From Devosia oryziradicis (lineage in GTDB: Bacteria; Pseudomonadota; Alphaproteobacteria; Rhizobiales; Devosiaceae): a stretch of 64,000 nucleotides of DNA. Both the position numbers and the translations under genes were made by a program. Under the pieces are notes generated by a model. It made no database searches, had not been told where the DNA came from, and saw only the letters and a program-made list of their open reading frames with translations. The stretch covers positions 2,515,001 to 2,579,000 of the forward strand of contig NZ_CP068047.1 of assembly GCF_016698645.1 (NCBI RefSeq), in the 5' to 3' direction. Positions 9,007 to 16,980 of this stretch are shown here, piece by piece (the stretch's first letter is position 1; each line of letters begins with the position of its first letter).

Positions 9007-9504
9007 ATGGGCTCCTACTTCGACGGCATGCTGCGATACTTCGAGCTTTCGGGCCGAAGCACGCGCATGCAGTACTGGATGTTCTTCCTGATCCAGTTCG
9101 TCCTGCTGGTGCTGGCCGTCGTCGCCGACTATCAGCTCGGTGGATTTGCCCATCCCAAATATCCGCAAGCCCCGCTGACCCTGTTCGTCATCTTCGTGCA
9201 CGCGGTGCCCGCCATCACCGTCAGTGTGCGCCGGCTGCATGACATCGGCAAATCCGGTGCCTGGTACCTGCTCAATTTCGTACCGTTCGGCGGTGTCGTG
9301 CTGTTGTTCTGGGCGTGCTGCGCGTCCGAACCGGGTCGCAATATTTATGATGATACCGAGCCTAGTCGTTACGAACCGCGCGGTGGAAGGCCCGCGCGAC
9401 AGGCCCAGACGACAATTCCGCGCGCCGTCCGCATGGGCAGTGGCGCCACCCGCCCACCGTCACCAACCTATGATGGCCTCAGCGCGCCCGAGCGCTTCAT
9501 CTAG
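9007..9504 (+). CDS. DUF805 family membrane protein
   Basis: 165 residues with three to four hydrophobic helices in the first 110 and a hydrophilic, Arg/Pro-rich tail. DUF805 marks are FELSGRSTRMQYWMFFL near the start, then VSVRRLHDIGKSGAWYLL and FWACCASEPGRNIYDD. Function of the family is unknown. ATG 9007 is chosen because a GAGGGG Shine-Dalgarno sits about 6 nt upstream; a GTG at 8962 would place 15 extra residues inside the direct repeat. The gene is followed by a strong bidirectional terminator shared with gyrA. Confidence 0.88.
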   Translation: MGSYFDGMLRYFELSGRSTRMQYWMFFLIQFVLLVLAVVADYQLGGFAHPKYPQAPLTLFVIFVHAVPAITVSVRRLHDIGKSGAWYLLNFVPFGGVVLLFWACCASEPGRNIYDDTEPSRYEPRGGRPARQAQTTIPRAVRMGSGATRPPSPTYDGLSAPERFI

Positions 9505-9529
9505 ACCTTTGAGGGTCGCAAAAAACCAA

Positions 9530-9553
9530 GGGGCGCCGAAGCGCCCCTTTTCT
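9530..9553. terminator. Bidirectional rho-independent terminator between DUF805 gene and gyrA
   Basis: A perfect 7-bp stem GGGGCGC/GCGCCCC with a CGAA loop is followed by TTTTCT on the plus strand; the A-rich stretch at 9520-9526 supplies a T-tract on the minus strand. It serves the two convergent genes and abuts the gyrA stop codon. Confidence 0.85.
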
Positions 9554-12299
9554 ATTCTGCTGCCGGCGCCTCCGGCGCTTCGGGCACATCGTCCTCGCTT
9601 TCCGGCTCCTTGATGTGCTCGACGGACATGACCTTCTCGCCTTCTGCCGTATCGAACACGATCACGCCCTGGCTGCCACGGCTGACGATCCGGATCGGCT
9701 TGTCACCACCGACCGGCAGGCGGATGGTCTGACCGCCATCGCTGATCAGCATGATCTGGTCGGTATCCTCCACGGGGAAGCTGGAGACCAGGTTGCCGTT
9801 GCGCTTGTTGACCGCCATGGCCACGATGCCCTTACCGCCGCGCCCGGTGATCCGGTATTCATGGCTCGAGGTGCGCTTGCCATAGCCGTTTTCCGAGATG
9901 GTCAGGATGAACTGCTCGGTGGCGCTCATCTGCGCATAGCGCTCCTGGCTCAGTTCGCCGGCAACGACATCGCCCTCGTCAGAGCCATTGTCCTCTTCGG
10001 CGCCTTCGCCACGTACCGCCCGGCTCATCTTGAGATAGGCCGCGCGCTCTTCGGCCGAAGCGTCAGAGTGGTTGATCACGGCCATGGAGATGACCACGTC
10101 ACCTTCGGCCAGGGCGATGCCGCGCACGCCCATCGAATCGCGGCCCTTGAACACGCGGACGTCGTCCACCGGGAAGCGGATCGCCTGGCCCATTGCGGTG
10201 GTCAGCAGCACGTCATCATTGGCGGTTGCGGTCTCGACGCCGACAATCTGGTCCCCCTCGTCCAGCTTCATGGCGATCTTGCCGTTCTGGCGCACCTCGA
10301 CGAAGTCGGCCAGCGAGTTGCGGCGCACCGTGCCCCGCGTCGTGGCGAACATGATGTCTAGATTGCCCCAGCTCGTCTCGTCCTCGGGCAGCGGCATGAT
10401 GGTGGTCAGCCGTTCGCCCTGCTCGAGCGGCAGGATGTTGATCAGCGCCTTGCCACGCGCATTGGCCTGGGCCAGCGGCAGGCGCCACACCTTGAGCTTG
10501 TAGGCAATGCCGCGGTCGGTGAAGAACAGCACCGGCGTGTGGGTGTTGGCGACGAACAGACGCGACACGAAGTCCTCGTCCCGCGTGGCCATGCCCGAGC
10601 GGCCCTTGCCGCCCCGGTTCTGCGCCCGATAGGTCGAGAGCGGCACGCGCTTGATGTAACCCTCGTGCGACACGGTCACCACCATGTCTTCTCGGGCAAT
10701 CAGGTCCTCGTCTTCGAAGTCACCGACAGCGTCCGTGATTTCCGTGCGGCGGGGGCTGGCGAACTGGTCCTTGATCTCGGTGAGCTCGGTGCGGATGATT
10801 TCGACCACGCGTTCCCTGCTGCGCAGGATTTCGAGATAGTCCTCGATCTCGGTGCCCAGGCCGTTGAGCTCGTCGCCGATTTCGTCGCGACCAAGCGCCG
10901 TGAGGCGGGCTAGGCGCAGTTCGAGAATGGCGCGGGCCTGCTCTTCGGACAGGTTGAAGGTGCCGTCCTCGTTGATGCGGTGGCGCGGATCGTCGATCAG
11001 GGCAATCAGCGGCGCCACATCCTTGGCCGGCCAGCGGCGGGTCATCAACTGTTCGCGCGCCGTTGCCGGATCGGGCGCCGTGCGGATCAGCGCAATGACC
11101 TCGTCGATATTGGCGACGGCCACGGCCAGGCCGACCAGGATATGGGCACGGTCGCGGGCCTTGTTGAGCAGGAAGCGGGCGCGACGCGTAACCACCTGGT
11201 GACGGAAGTCGATGAACGCTTCCAGCATTTCGCGCAAGTTCATCAATTGCGGCTTGCCGCCATTGAGCGCGACGAAGTTGCAGCCGAACGAACTCTGTAG
11301 CGCGGTGAAGCGATAGAGCTGGTTGAGCACCACGTCCGGCAGCGCATCGCGCTTGATCTCGATGACCACGCGCATGCCTTCGCGCGAGCTTTCGTCGCGC
11401 ATGTCGGCAATGCCCTCGATGCGCTTGTCGCGCACCAGTTCGGCAATCTTCTCGACCAAAGCGGCCTTGTTTACCTGATAGGGCAGCTCGGTGACGATGA
11501 GCGCCTCGCGCTCCTTGCGGATTTCTTCCACCGCGACGCGGCCACGCACCAGGATGGAACCGCGGCCGGTCTCGTAGGCGGCGCGAATGCCCGAGCGGCC
11601 CAGGATGATGCCGCCGGTCGGGAAATCCGGGCCGGGCAGCACTTCCATCAGCTCTTCGGTGGTCACCAGCGGGTTGTCGAGCACCTTGAGTGCGGCATCG
11701 ATGGTCTCGGCCAGATTGTGGGTCGGCACGTTGGTGGCCATGCCGACCGCGATGCCGCTGCCGCCGTTGACCAGCATGTTGGGGAAGCGTGCCGGCAACA
11801 CCGTCGGCTCATGTTCGGAGCCGTCATAGTTGTCCTTGAAGTCCACCGTGTCCTTGTCGAGGTCGTCGAGCAAGGCGTTGGTGATCTTCTGCATGCGCAC
11901 TTCGGTGTAGCGCATCGCGGCCGGCATATCGCCGTCGACCGAGCCGAAATTGCCCTGGCCTTCTACGAGGAGTTCTCCCATGGAGAAATCCTGCGCCATG
12001 CGCACCAAGGCCATGTAAACGGCCTGGTCGGAGTGCGGATGGTACTTACCGATCACGTCGCCGACGACACGGGCCGACTTGCGATAGGGCTTGTTGTACT
12101 CGTAGCCATTCTCGTTCATCGAGAACAGGATGCGCCTGTGCACCGGCTTGAGACCGTCGCGCACGTCGGGCAGCGCGCGGCTGACGATCACGCTCATCGC
12201 GTAATCGAGGTACGATTTCCGCATCTCGTCGGTGATGGCAATCAGCGAAATGTCGGAGGGCGGCAGGCCGCCAGTTCCGTTCTGAGGCGTATCGGTCAC
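9552..12299 (-). CDS. gyrA: DNA gyrase subunit A
   Basis: 915 residues. The cleavage-religation subunit of gyrase introduces negative supercoils with GyrB. Visible features: N-terminal [20 protein letters not shown], the catalytic tyrosine in [10 protein letters not shown] (Tyr131) and the C-terminal GyrA box QNRGGKG. The quinolone-resistance region is unusual: where the E. coli enzyme has Gly81, Ser83 and Asp87, this protein reads [17 protein letters not shown], giving Ser90, Gln92 and Met96. I confirmed this at the codon level (tcc, cag, atg near 12010-12040). A terminator follows directly. Confidence 0.99.
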   Translation of the reverse strand: MTDTPQNGTGGLPPSDISLIAITDEMRKSYLDYAMSVIVSRALPDVRDGLKPVHRRILFSMNENGYEYNKPYRKSARVVGDVIGKYHPHSDQAVYMALVRMAQDFSMGELLVEGQGNFGSVDGDMPAAMRYTEVRMQKITNALLDDLDKDTVDFKDNYDGSEHEPTVLPARFPNMLVNGGSGIAVGMATNVPTHNLAETIDAALKVLDNPLVTTEELMEVLPGPDFPTGGIILGRSGIRAAYETGRGSILVRGRVAVEEIRKEREALIVTELPYQVNKAALVEKIAELVRDKRIEGIADMRDESSREGMRVVIEIKRDALPDVVLNQLYRFTALQSSFGCNFVALNGGKPQLMNLREMLEAFIDFRHQVVTRRARFLLNKARDRAHILVGLAVAVANIDEVIALIRTAPDPATAREQLMTRRWPAKDVAPLIALIDDPRHRINEDGTFNLSEEQARAILELRLARLTALGRDEIGDELNGLGTEIEDYLEILRSRERVVEIIRTELTEIKDQFASPRRTEITDAVGDFEDEDLIAREDMVVTVSHEGYIKRVPLSTYRAQNRGGKGRSGMATRDEDFVSRLFVANTHTPVLFFTDRGIAYKLKVWRLPLAQANARGKALINILPLEQGERLTTIMPLPEDETSWGNLDIMFATTRGTVRRNSLADFVEVRQNGKIAMKLDEGDQIVGVETATANDDVLLTTAMGQAIRFPVDDVRVFKGRDSMGVRGIALAEGDVVISMAVINHSDASAEERAAYLKMSRAVRGEGAEEDNGSDEGDVVAGELSQERYAQMSATEQFILTISENGYGKRTSSHEYRITGRGGKGIVAMAVNKRNGNLVSSFPVEDTDQIMLISDGGQTIRLPVGGDKPIRIVSRGSQGVIVFDTAEGEKVMSVEHIKEPESEDDVPEAPEAPAAE

Positions 12300-12397
12300 T
12301 GGGGTGATTCTTGGTTGTTCGAACTAGCCGATATGTAGGCGATTCCGCCCGGAATTGCTAATTTCGGGCCCCAAGCCTGTGGGTAAGCCCTGTGCCG

Positions 12398-13624
12398 TCA
12401 CGCTTGCGGGAGTGGCCGTCGCTGCATCTGGCGGAAGCTGGGCACGATCAGGGGCGAAAGCGCGGCCAGCAGATACAGCGAGGCACTCACACCAAGTGCG
12501 GCAGCAATGCCCCACTGGTCGATCAGCAGACCGGCATAGAGACCCCCAAAGGGCATCAATGCCCACGCGACGGCGCCAACCAATGCGGTTACCCTGCCCA
12601 CCATGGGCCCCGGGATGCGCTCGAACAGGATCGCGCCAAGGATCGGGTTGATGAAGCCGGCCGACAGGCCGCCGATCACCAGGGCCGACAGGATAGCGGG
12701 CAGCGGCAGGTTGAGTGCGAAGACTGTGAACGCCAGCGGCCCTGCGCAGATGAAGCCGAGCGTATAAAGAAGCAGTCGCGGGAGGCGCTCGCCTATTGCC
12801 GCTGCAATGCCTGCCCCCGCGATGGCACCTGCCGAGAACGTTGCGAGGAGTATGCCAACCCAGCTGACATCGAGCCCCGCCGATTGCACCCAGACCGGGA
12901 GCATGACCATGGCATAGGCCTGGTCGAAGAGGTTGGTGATGGCGATCATGATCACAAGACTGCGCAGCACCGGGTCCTGACTCAAAACGCGCCAGCCGTC
13001 GACGAATTCGGCGCGATAACTGGTGGCAACATCCGGCTTGGGGGCGGTGGCGAGGTGGCGCGGCACGCCGAGTGCGACCACCAGGCCGGAAAGGCCGAAG
13101 GCCGCCGCATTGGCGAGGAGAGCGGGTGCGGGCCCCAGCAGCGCGATCAAGGCGCCGGCGCTGGCAGCGCCCAGCGTGCCCGCCAGCCGATCGCTGGCGC
13201 CCATGACGCCGGTGACACGTTCCAGCGACACCGCGCCTATCCTGGCAATGTCGGGCACCAAAGCCTGCTTGGCGGCATCGGACGGTGCCCGGAGGACGCC
13301 GATGAGAGCGACGGCAGGCAAGAGCGTCCAGAGGGAGAGCAGCCCTAGCCAAAACAGCACCGGCACCAGCACAACCGCCATCGTCGAAAGCGCATCGGAC
13401 CAGATGCATATGCGCCTGGCGCTTAGACGATCGATCAGCGGTCCACCCAGCGCCTTGGCCAGCACGTAGGGCAGCATTTCGGCGAAGCCCACCAGCCCCG
13501 TCAAAACCGGGCTGCCGGTTGTCGTCAGCACCAGCCACGGAATGGCTATTGTCGACAGCCGCGTGCCCCCGATCGAGATGACGCTGGCAGTCGAAAGCGC
13601 GATGAGCGGGATGTGCCTGCTCAT
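12398..13624 (-). CDS. MFS transporter, probable drug efflux
   Basis: 408 residues, about 12 hydrophobic helices, resembling the MFS_3/enterobactin-exporter-like group (SVISIGGTRLSTIAIPWLVL at the N-terminus; cytoplasmic DRLSARRICIWSDAL after helix 2). ATG 13624 overlaps the stop of the upstream ArsR-type regulator as ATGA; the frame extends further but that is the regulator's coding region. The pairing with a regulator of small-molecule-responsive type suggests inducible efflux; the substrate is unknown. Confidence 0.88.
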   Translation of the reverse strand: MSRHIPLIALSTASVISIGGTRLSTIAIPWLVLTTTGSPVLTGLVGFAEMLPYVLAKALGGPLIDRLSARRICIWSDALSTMAVVLVPVLFWLGLLSLWTLLPAVALIGVLRAPSDAAKQALVPDIARIGAVSLERVTGVMGASDRLAGTLGAASAGALIALLGPAPALLANAAAFGLSGLVVALGVPRHLATAPKPDVATSYRAEFVDGWRVLSQDPVLRSLVIMIAITNLFDQAYAMVMLPVWVQSAGLDVSWVGILLATFSAGAIAGAGIAAAIGERLPRLLLYTLGFICAGPLAFTVFALNLPLPAILSALVIGGLSAGFINPILGAILFERIPGPMVGRVTALVGAVAWALMPFGGLYAGLLIDQWGIAAALGVSASLYLLAALSPLIVPSFRQMQRRPLPQA

Positions 13625-14226
13625 GGCTCGACGCTCCCCTCGGGTGGGCGGGGAAAGCCGTGGAGGATGACGGCAAAGGGCTCGACCCCGTCTGGATACG
13701 GGCCTCCCATCGGCGGGGCCGACCGCATCGCCTCCCACAGCAGGTCCTGCAGCTTCTTGACCAGCGCTTCGGCCTGCCCCGAGGTCAGCGGGATATAGTA
13801 GTCGCTGATCGTGGACGCCTTGCGCCATTCCGGACTGAGATTGACCTGGTTGCGGAGCGCGCTCTGCATCTGCATGATCTGCCAGTTGAGCGCCGCCTGG
13901 CCAAAGGCCATGTCGGCTTCCAGCGCCTCGCCCTCTTTGGGTCCAGCCCCGAAATGGGTCGATTCATGCGCAGCCTTCCACCAGCGGTCCCGGGCATTGC
14001 CCCGCCCGGCATCCTCCACGATGAAGGCATGCAGCGCCAACTGGCGAAGGTGGTAGCTCGTGGCACCCGAATTGAGTCCCAGCCTTGTAGCAAGCCCGGA
14101 GGCGGTGGCCGGTCCGTCCAGCCGCAGCAAGCTGAGCATGCGTAGCCGCACGGGATGTGCAAGCGCCTTCAGGGCCGAGGGATCAGGCCTGACCTGTCTG
14201 ATGTCGCGCAGAGAATTCTTGGGCAT
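13621..14226 (-). CDS. ArsR-type winged-helix transcriptional regulator
   Basis: 201 residues. The N-terminal 90 residues are an ArsR-like helix-turn-helix (ALKALAHPVRLRMLSLLRLD, then SGATSYHLRQLALHAFIVED); the rest is a longer ligand or dimer domain of unknown specificity. ATG 14226 is chosen for its GGAGGT Shine-Dalgarno 8 nt upstream; the ORF could start 13 codons earlier but would then run into the operator. It overlaps the MFS gene by 4 bp and presumably controls it. A symmetric 30-bp palindrome lies 31 bp upstream of the start, a likely autoregulatory operator. Confidence 0.9.
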   Translation of the reverse strand: MPKNSLRDIRQVRPDPSALKALAHPVRLRMLSLLRLDGPATASGLATRLGLNSGATSYHLRQLALHAFIVEDAGRGNARDRWWKAAHESTHFGAGPKEGEALEADMAFGQAALNWQIMQMQSALRNQVNLSPEWRKASTISDYYIPLTSGQAEALVKKLQDLLWEAMRSAPPMGGPYPDGVEPFAVILHGFPRPPEGSVEP

Positions 14227-14257
14227 TGCAGGACCTCCAGAGGCACACATTGCCGTT

Positions 14258-14287
14258 GCAAACAAATCTTTGCAAATGTTTGTTTGC
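14258..14287. promoter_or_regulatory. Palindromic operator, probably for the ArsR-type regulator
   Basis: A 30-bp two-fold symmetric site: outer arms GCAAACAAA and TTTGTTTGC (perfect complements) around a central TTTGCAAA, with 26 of 30 positions symmetric. It fills most of the gap between the ArsR-type start and the end of the HxlR gene, the expected place for an autoregulatory operator. The site is seen; its function is inferred. Confidence 0.7.
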
Positions 14288-14289
14288 GA

Positions 14290-14700
14290 TCAGGCTGCCG
14301 CCTGCCCGTCGAATTCCAGCCGCGCCTCGTCGATATGGGAATGGTTTTCGCTGGCCCAGGCAATCAGATGGCCAAAAGGCACGATGATCGACGCGCCCAG
14401 CGGCGTCAGGCGATACTCGACTGATGGTGGCTTGGTATCGAAGACCTGGCGCGACACCATCCCGTCGCGTTGCAGGTCACGCAGCGTCTGGGTCAGCATC
14501 TTCTGTGAGATGTCTGGCACTTCGCGGCGGATCTGATTGAACCGTTTCGGTCCGCTGGCCAGGGTCATCACCAGCAGCATGCTCCACTTGTCGCTGATCT
14601 TGTCGAGCACGCCCCGCACCGGACAATCGCCGGAAAGGTCGCCGACGCTGGCGTTCCAGCGCTCGATATAGAGTTCGGCTTCTTCTGACAGGGTGCGCAT
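14290..14700 (-). CDS. HxlR-family transcriptional regulator (YtfH-like)
   Basis: 136 residues, single HxlR winged helix: CPVRGVLDKISDKWSMLLVM with the N-terminal Cys typical of redox-sensing members, then GPKRFNQIRREVPDISQKML and LTPLGASI. ATG 14700 gives the family length and has a GGAG Shine-Dalgarno; the frame extends 45 codons upstream but without similarity. Divergent from an NmrA/QOR-type oxidoreductase gene, the same arrangement as ytfH-ytfG in E. coli. Predicted to sense quinones or aldehydes through its cysteine and to repress the neighbour. Confidence 0.9.
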   Translation of the reverse strand: MRTLSEEAELYIERWNASVGDLSGDCPVRGVLDKISDKWSMLLVMTLASGPKRFNQIRREVPDISQKMLTQTLRDLQRDGMVSRQVFDTKPPSVEYRLTPLGASIIVPFGHLIAWASENHSHIDEARLEFDGQAAA

Positions 14701-14767
14701 GGCGGTTACTCCAGGGTGACTTTCTGCGGCGAAAGTGCCTCCTTTCGCCGACCTTCCAAGACGACTA

Positions 14768-14798
14768 GATAGCACTCTCCATTCGATACTTACTCTCC
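14768..14798. promoter_or_regulatory. Possible HxlR binding site in the divergent promoter
   Basis: Two near-copies, GATAGCACTCTCC and GATACTTACTCTCC, lie four bases apart in the 146-bp region between the divergent HxlR and NmrA-type genes. The second resembles the ACTTAC half-sites of HxlR-family operators. Weak evidence. Confidence 0.35.
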
Positions 14799-14846
14799 CA
14801 AGGCACCTGCCACAAGGACGAGTTTGTTGCAACAAGGAGAGCTAAA

Positions 14847-15728
14847 ATGGCACAATTTGGGGATCAGACCCTGCTGGTTACGGGCGCAGCAGGCCAGTTC
14901 GGTCGCATCGCGGTCGAAGAACTGCTGGCGCGCGGCGCCACCAGGGTCATCGCGGGCACGCGCGACCCGGACAAGCTGGCAGAACTCGCCGCCCGCGGCG
15001 TCACCGTACGCAAGGTCGATTTCGACGACGCCGCGAGCCTCGCCTCCGGCTTTGCCGGGGTCGATCGGGTGCTGATCATCAGCACCGATGGCATTGGCAA
15101 GCGCGTGGCGCAGCAGACCGCGGCGGTCGCGGCCGCCAAGGCGGCCGGGGTCAAGCACATCGTCTATACCTCCGCGCCGGCCGCGCGGCCCAATGCCGAT
15201 GCCGGGCTGGCAGCGGAACATTTCTGGACCGAGGTCGCCATTGCCCAGAGCGGGATCGACTTCACTATCCTGCGCGATCACATGTATGCCGAAAACAACC
15301 TGATGAGCGCCGCCAACGAGGTGGCCTCGGGCCAGATCTTCGGCTTGATCGGCGATCGCGGCACCGCCTATGTCAGCCGGGCCGACGCTGCGCGCACCGC
15401 GGCAGGGGCCCTGCTGACGGCCGAGGGGAAGACCGTGCTTGACGTCACCGGCCCTGCCCCGGTGACCAATGCCGAGCGCGCCGCGCTCTACAGCGAACTG
15501 ACCGGCAAGACCATCACCAGCATCGCAATCACCCCGCCGGAACTGACTGCCGGCATGGTGGCTGCCGGCTTGCCGGAGGGCTTTGCCCAGGCGTTGGTGG
15601 CGTTCCAGGTCGATGCGGTGATCGGCTATCACGGCGCCGTCACGGATGTCGTCGAGCACTTCTCCGGCCGCAAGCCGACGAGCTTTGCCGACTTCCTCGC
15701 TGAAAATCGCGCCGCCCTGGGCGCCTGA
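14847..15728 (+). CDS. NmrA-like NAD(P)H-binding oxidoreductase (QorB/YtfG type)
   Basis: 293 residues, atypical short-chain reductase. N-terminal Rossmann motif LLVTGAAGQFGR (GxxGxxG at about 12-18), NAD(P)-contact Arg in AGTRDPDKLAEL, and KHIVYTSAPAARPN near 105. Closest in architecture to quinone oxidoreductase 2. Shine-Dalgarno AAGGAG precedes ATG 14847. The divergent HxlR regulator implies induction by electrophiles such as quinones. A perfect stem-loop follows. Confidence 0.88.
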   Translation: MAQFGDQTLLVTGAAGQFGRIAVEELLARGATRVIAGTRDPDKLAELAARGVTVRKVDFDDAASLASGFAGVDRVLIISTDGIGKRVAQQTAAVAAAKAAGVKHIVYTSAPAARPNADAGLAAEHFWTEVAIAQSGIDFTILRDHMYAENNLMSAANEVASGQIFGLIGDRGTAYVSRADAARTAAGALLTAEGKTVLDVTGPAPVTNAERAALYSELTGKTITSIAITPPELTAGMVAAGLPEGFAQALVAFQVDAVIGYHGAVTDVVEHFSGRKPTSFADFLAENRAALGA

Positions 15729-15735
15729 CACGACC

Positions 15736-15759
15736 GCCCGGCCCTTACCAGGGCCGGGC
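15736..15759 (+). terminator. Stem-loop after the NmrA-like gene
   Basis: A perfect 10-bp stem GCCCGGCCCT/AGGGCCGGGC with a TACC loop starts 8 bp after the stop codon. No T-tract follows, so it may act as a weak terminator or mRNA 3'-end stabiliser. Confidence 0.5.
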
Positions 15760-15821
15760 ACCACATAGGCGTGCATGGCAACGCATGCTATCGGTTCCGG
15801 ATCGCCCCGCCGGTTTCCGCC

Positions 15822-16868
15822 ATGCCCCACCTGATCAAGCCCAAACGCCTCGTTGCCGGCGACATAGTCGCCACTGTTTCCCCGTCGTGGGGTGGACCGG
15901 GCGCCCTTCCCCAGCGCTACCAGGCGGGCAAGGCCGCCCTGGAACAGACTTTCGGCGTCAGGGTCGTGGAGATGCCTCACACGCTGGCCCCGCCCGACTG
16001 GGTCGCGCATAACCCGCCGGCACGGGCCGATGATCTGATGGCGGCCTTCGCGGATCCGGACATTTCCGGCATCATTGCCACGATCGGCGGCGAGGATTGC
16101 ATCCGCCTGCTGCCCTTTCTCGATCTCGGCGTCATCGCGGCCAATCCCAAGGTTTTCCTCGGATTCTCCGACACCACGGCCCTGCACCTGGCCTGCTACA
16201 CGGCGGGCGTGACCTCCTTCTATGGTCCCAGCATCATGGCCGGTTTTGCCGAGAATGGCGGTATGCACGCCTATACGGCCGATAGCGTGCTGCGCACCCT
16301 GTTCTCCGGCGAGCCGGCAGGCCTTGTGCCAAACAATACCGAGGGCTGGACGGTTGAGCGCACCGATTGGTCCCTGCCAGGCAATTCGGCGCTAAGGCGG
16401 AAGCTTCACCCCGCTGACGCTCCGCGGATCCTGCAAGGATCGGGCATGGCGACAGGCCATCTGCTCGGCGGCTGCGTCGAGGTGCTGGAGATGGCGAAGG
16501 GTACGGCATGGTGGCCCGACAAGAGCGCATGGTCGGGTGCGATTCTGTTTCTGGAGACGTCCGAGGAGGCGCCGACGGCCTCCTATATCCGCCATTGTCT
16601 GCGCAACTATGCCGCCACGGGGCTTCTGGAAGGTTTGGCGGGCCTCTTGATCGCCAGGGCCGATCCTGGCGAAGGTCCCGGATATCAGGCTGCAATCGAG
16701 GCGGCGATCCTGCAGATTCTGGCGGAGGCGGGTCGCACTGACCTGCCGGTGCTGGCGGGGCTCGATTTCGGCCATACCCAGCCCATGCTTACCCTGCCCT
16801 ATGGCGTGCAGGCCCGCATCGATTGCTCCGCGGCGACGCTCACGATTGTGGAAGCCGGGGTCAACTGA
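15822..16868 (+). CDS. S66 family peptidase (LD-carboxypeptidase/MccF-like)
   Basis: 348 residues. S66 marks: N-terminal KPKRLVAGDIVATVSPS, the nucleophile elbow in KVFLGFSDTTALHL (Ser-Asp), GHLLGGCVEVLEM, ILFLETSEEAP (catalytic Glu region) and DFGHTQPMLTLPYG (catalytic His). Family members are LD-carboxypeptidases of murein recycling or MccF-type serine peptidases that inactivate microcin C-like peptide-nucleotides; the length and the ETSE segment lean towards the MccF side. ATG 15822 aligns with the family start. No microcin gene is nearby. Confidence 0.88.
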   Translation: MPHLIKPKRLVAGDIVATVSPSWGGPGALPQRYQAGKAALEQTFGVRVVEMPHTLAPPDWVAHNPPARADDLMAAFADPDISGIIATIGGEDCIRLLPFLDLGVIAANPKVFLGFSDTTALHLACYTAGVTSFYGPSIMAGFAENGGMHAYTADSVLRTLFSGEPAGLVPNNTEGWTVERTDWSLPGNSALRRKLHPADAPRILQGSGMATGHLLGGCVEVLEMAKGTAWWPDKSAWSGAILFLETSEEAPTASYIRHCLRNYAATGLLEGLAGLLIARADPGEGPGYQAAIEAAILQILAEAGRTDLPVLAGLDFGHTQPMLTLPYGVQARIDCSAATLTIVEAGVN

Positions 16869-16980
16869 CGCGCATAATTGCAACAATTGGCGCCCTAAGC
16901 TGGGGCAATCGCGGATGCCTTCGTGACAAACCGGTAGAAGTTGCGCCAATTTGTCGCCGTATTCGCGGAGTCGGGTCTCG

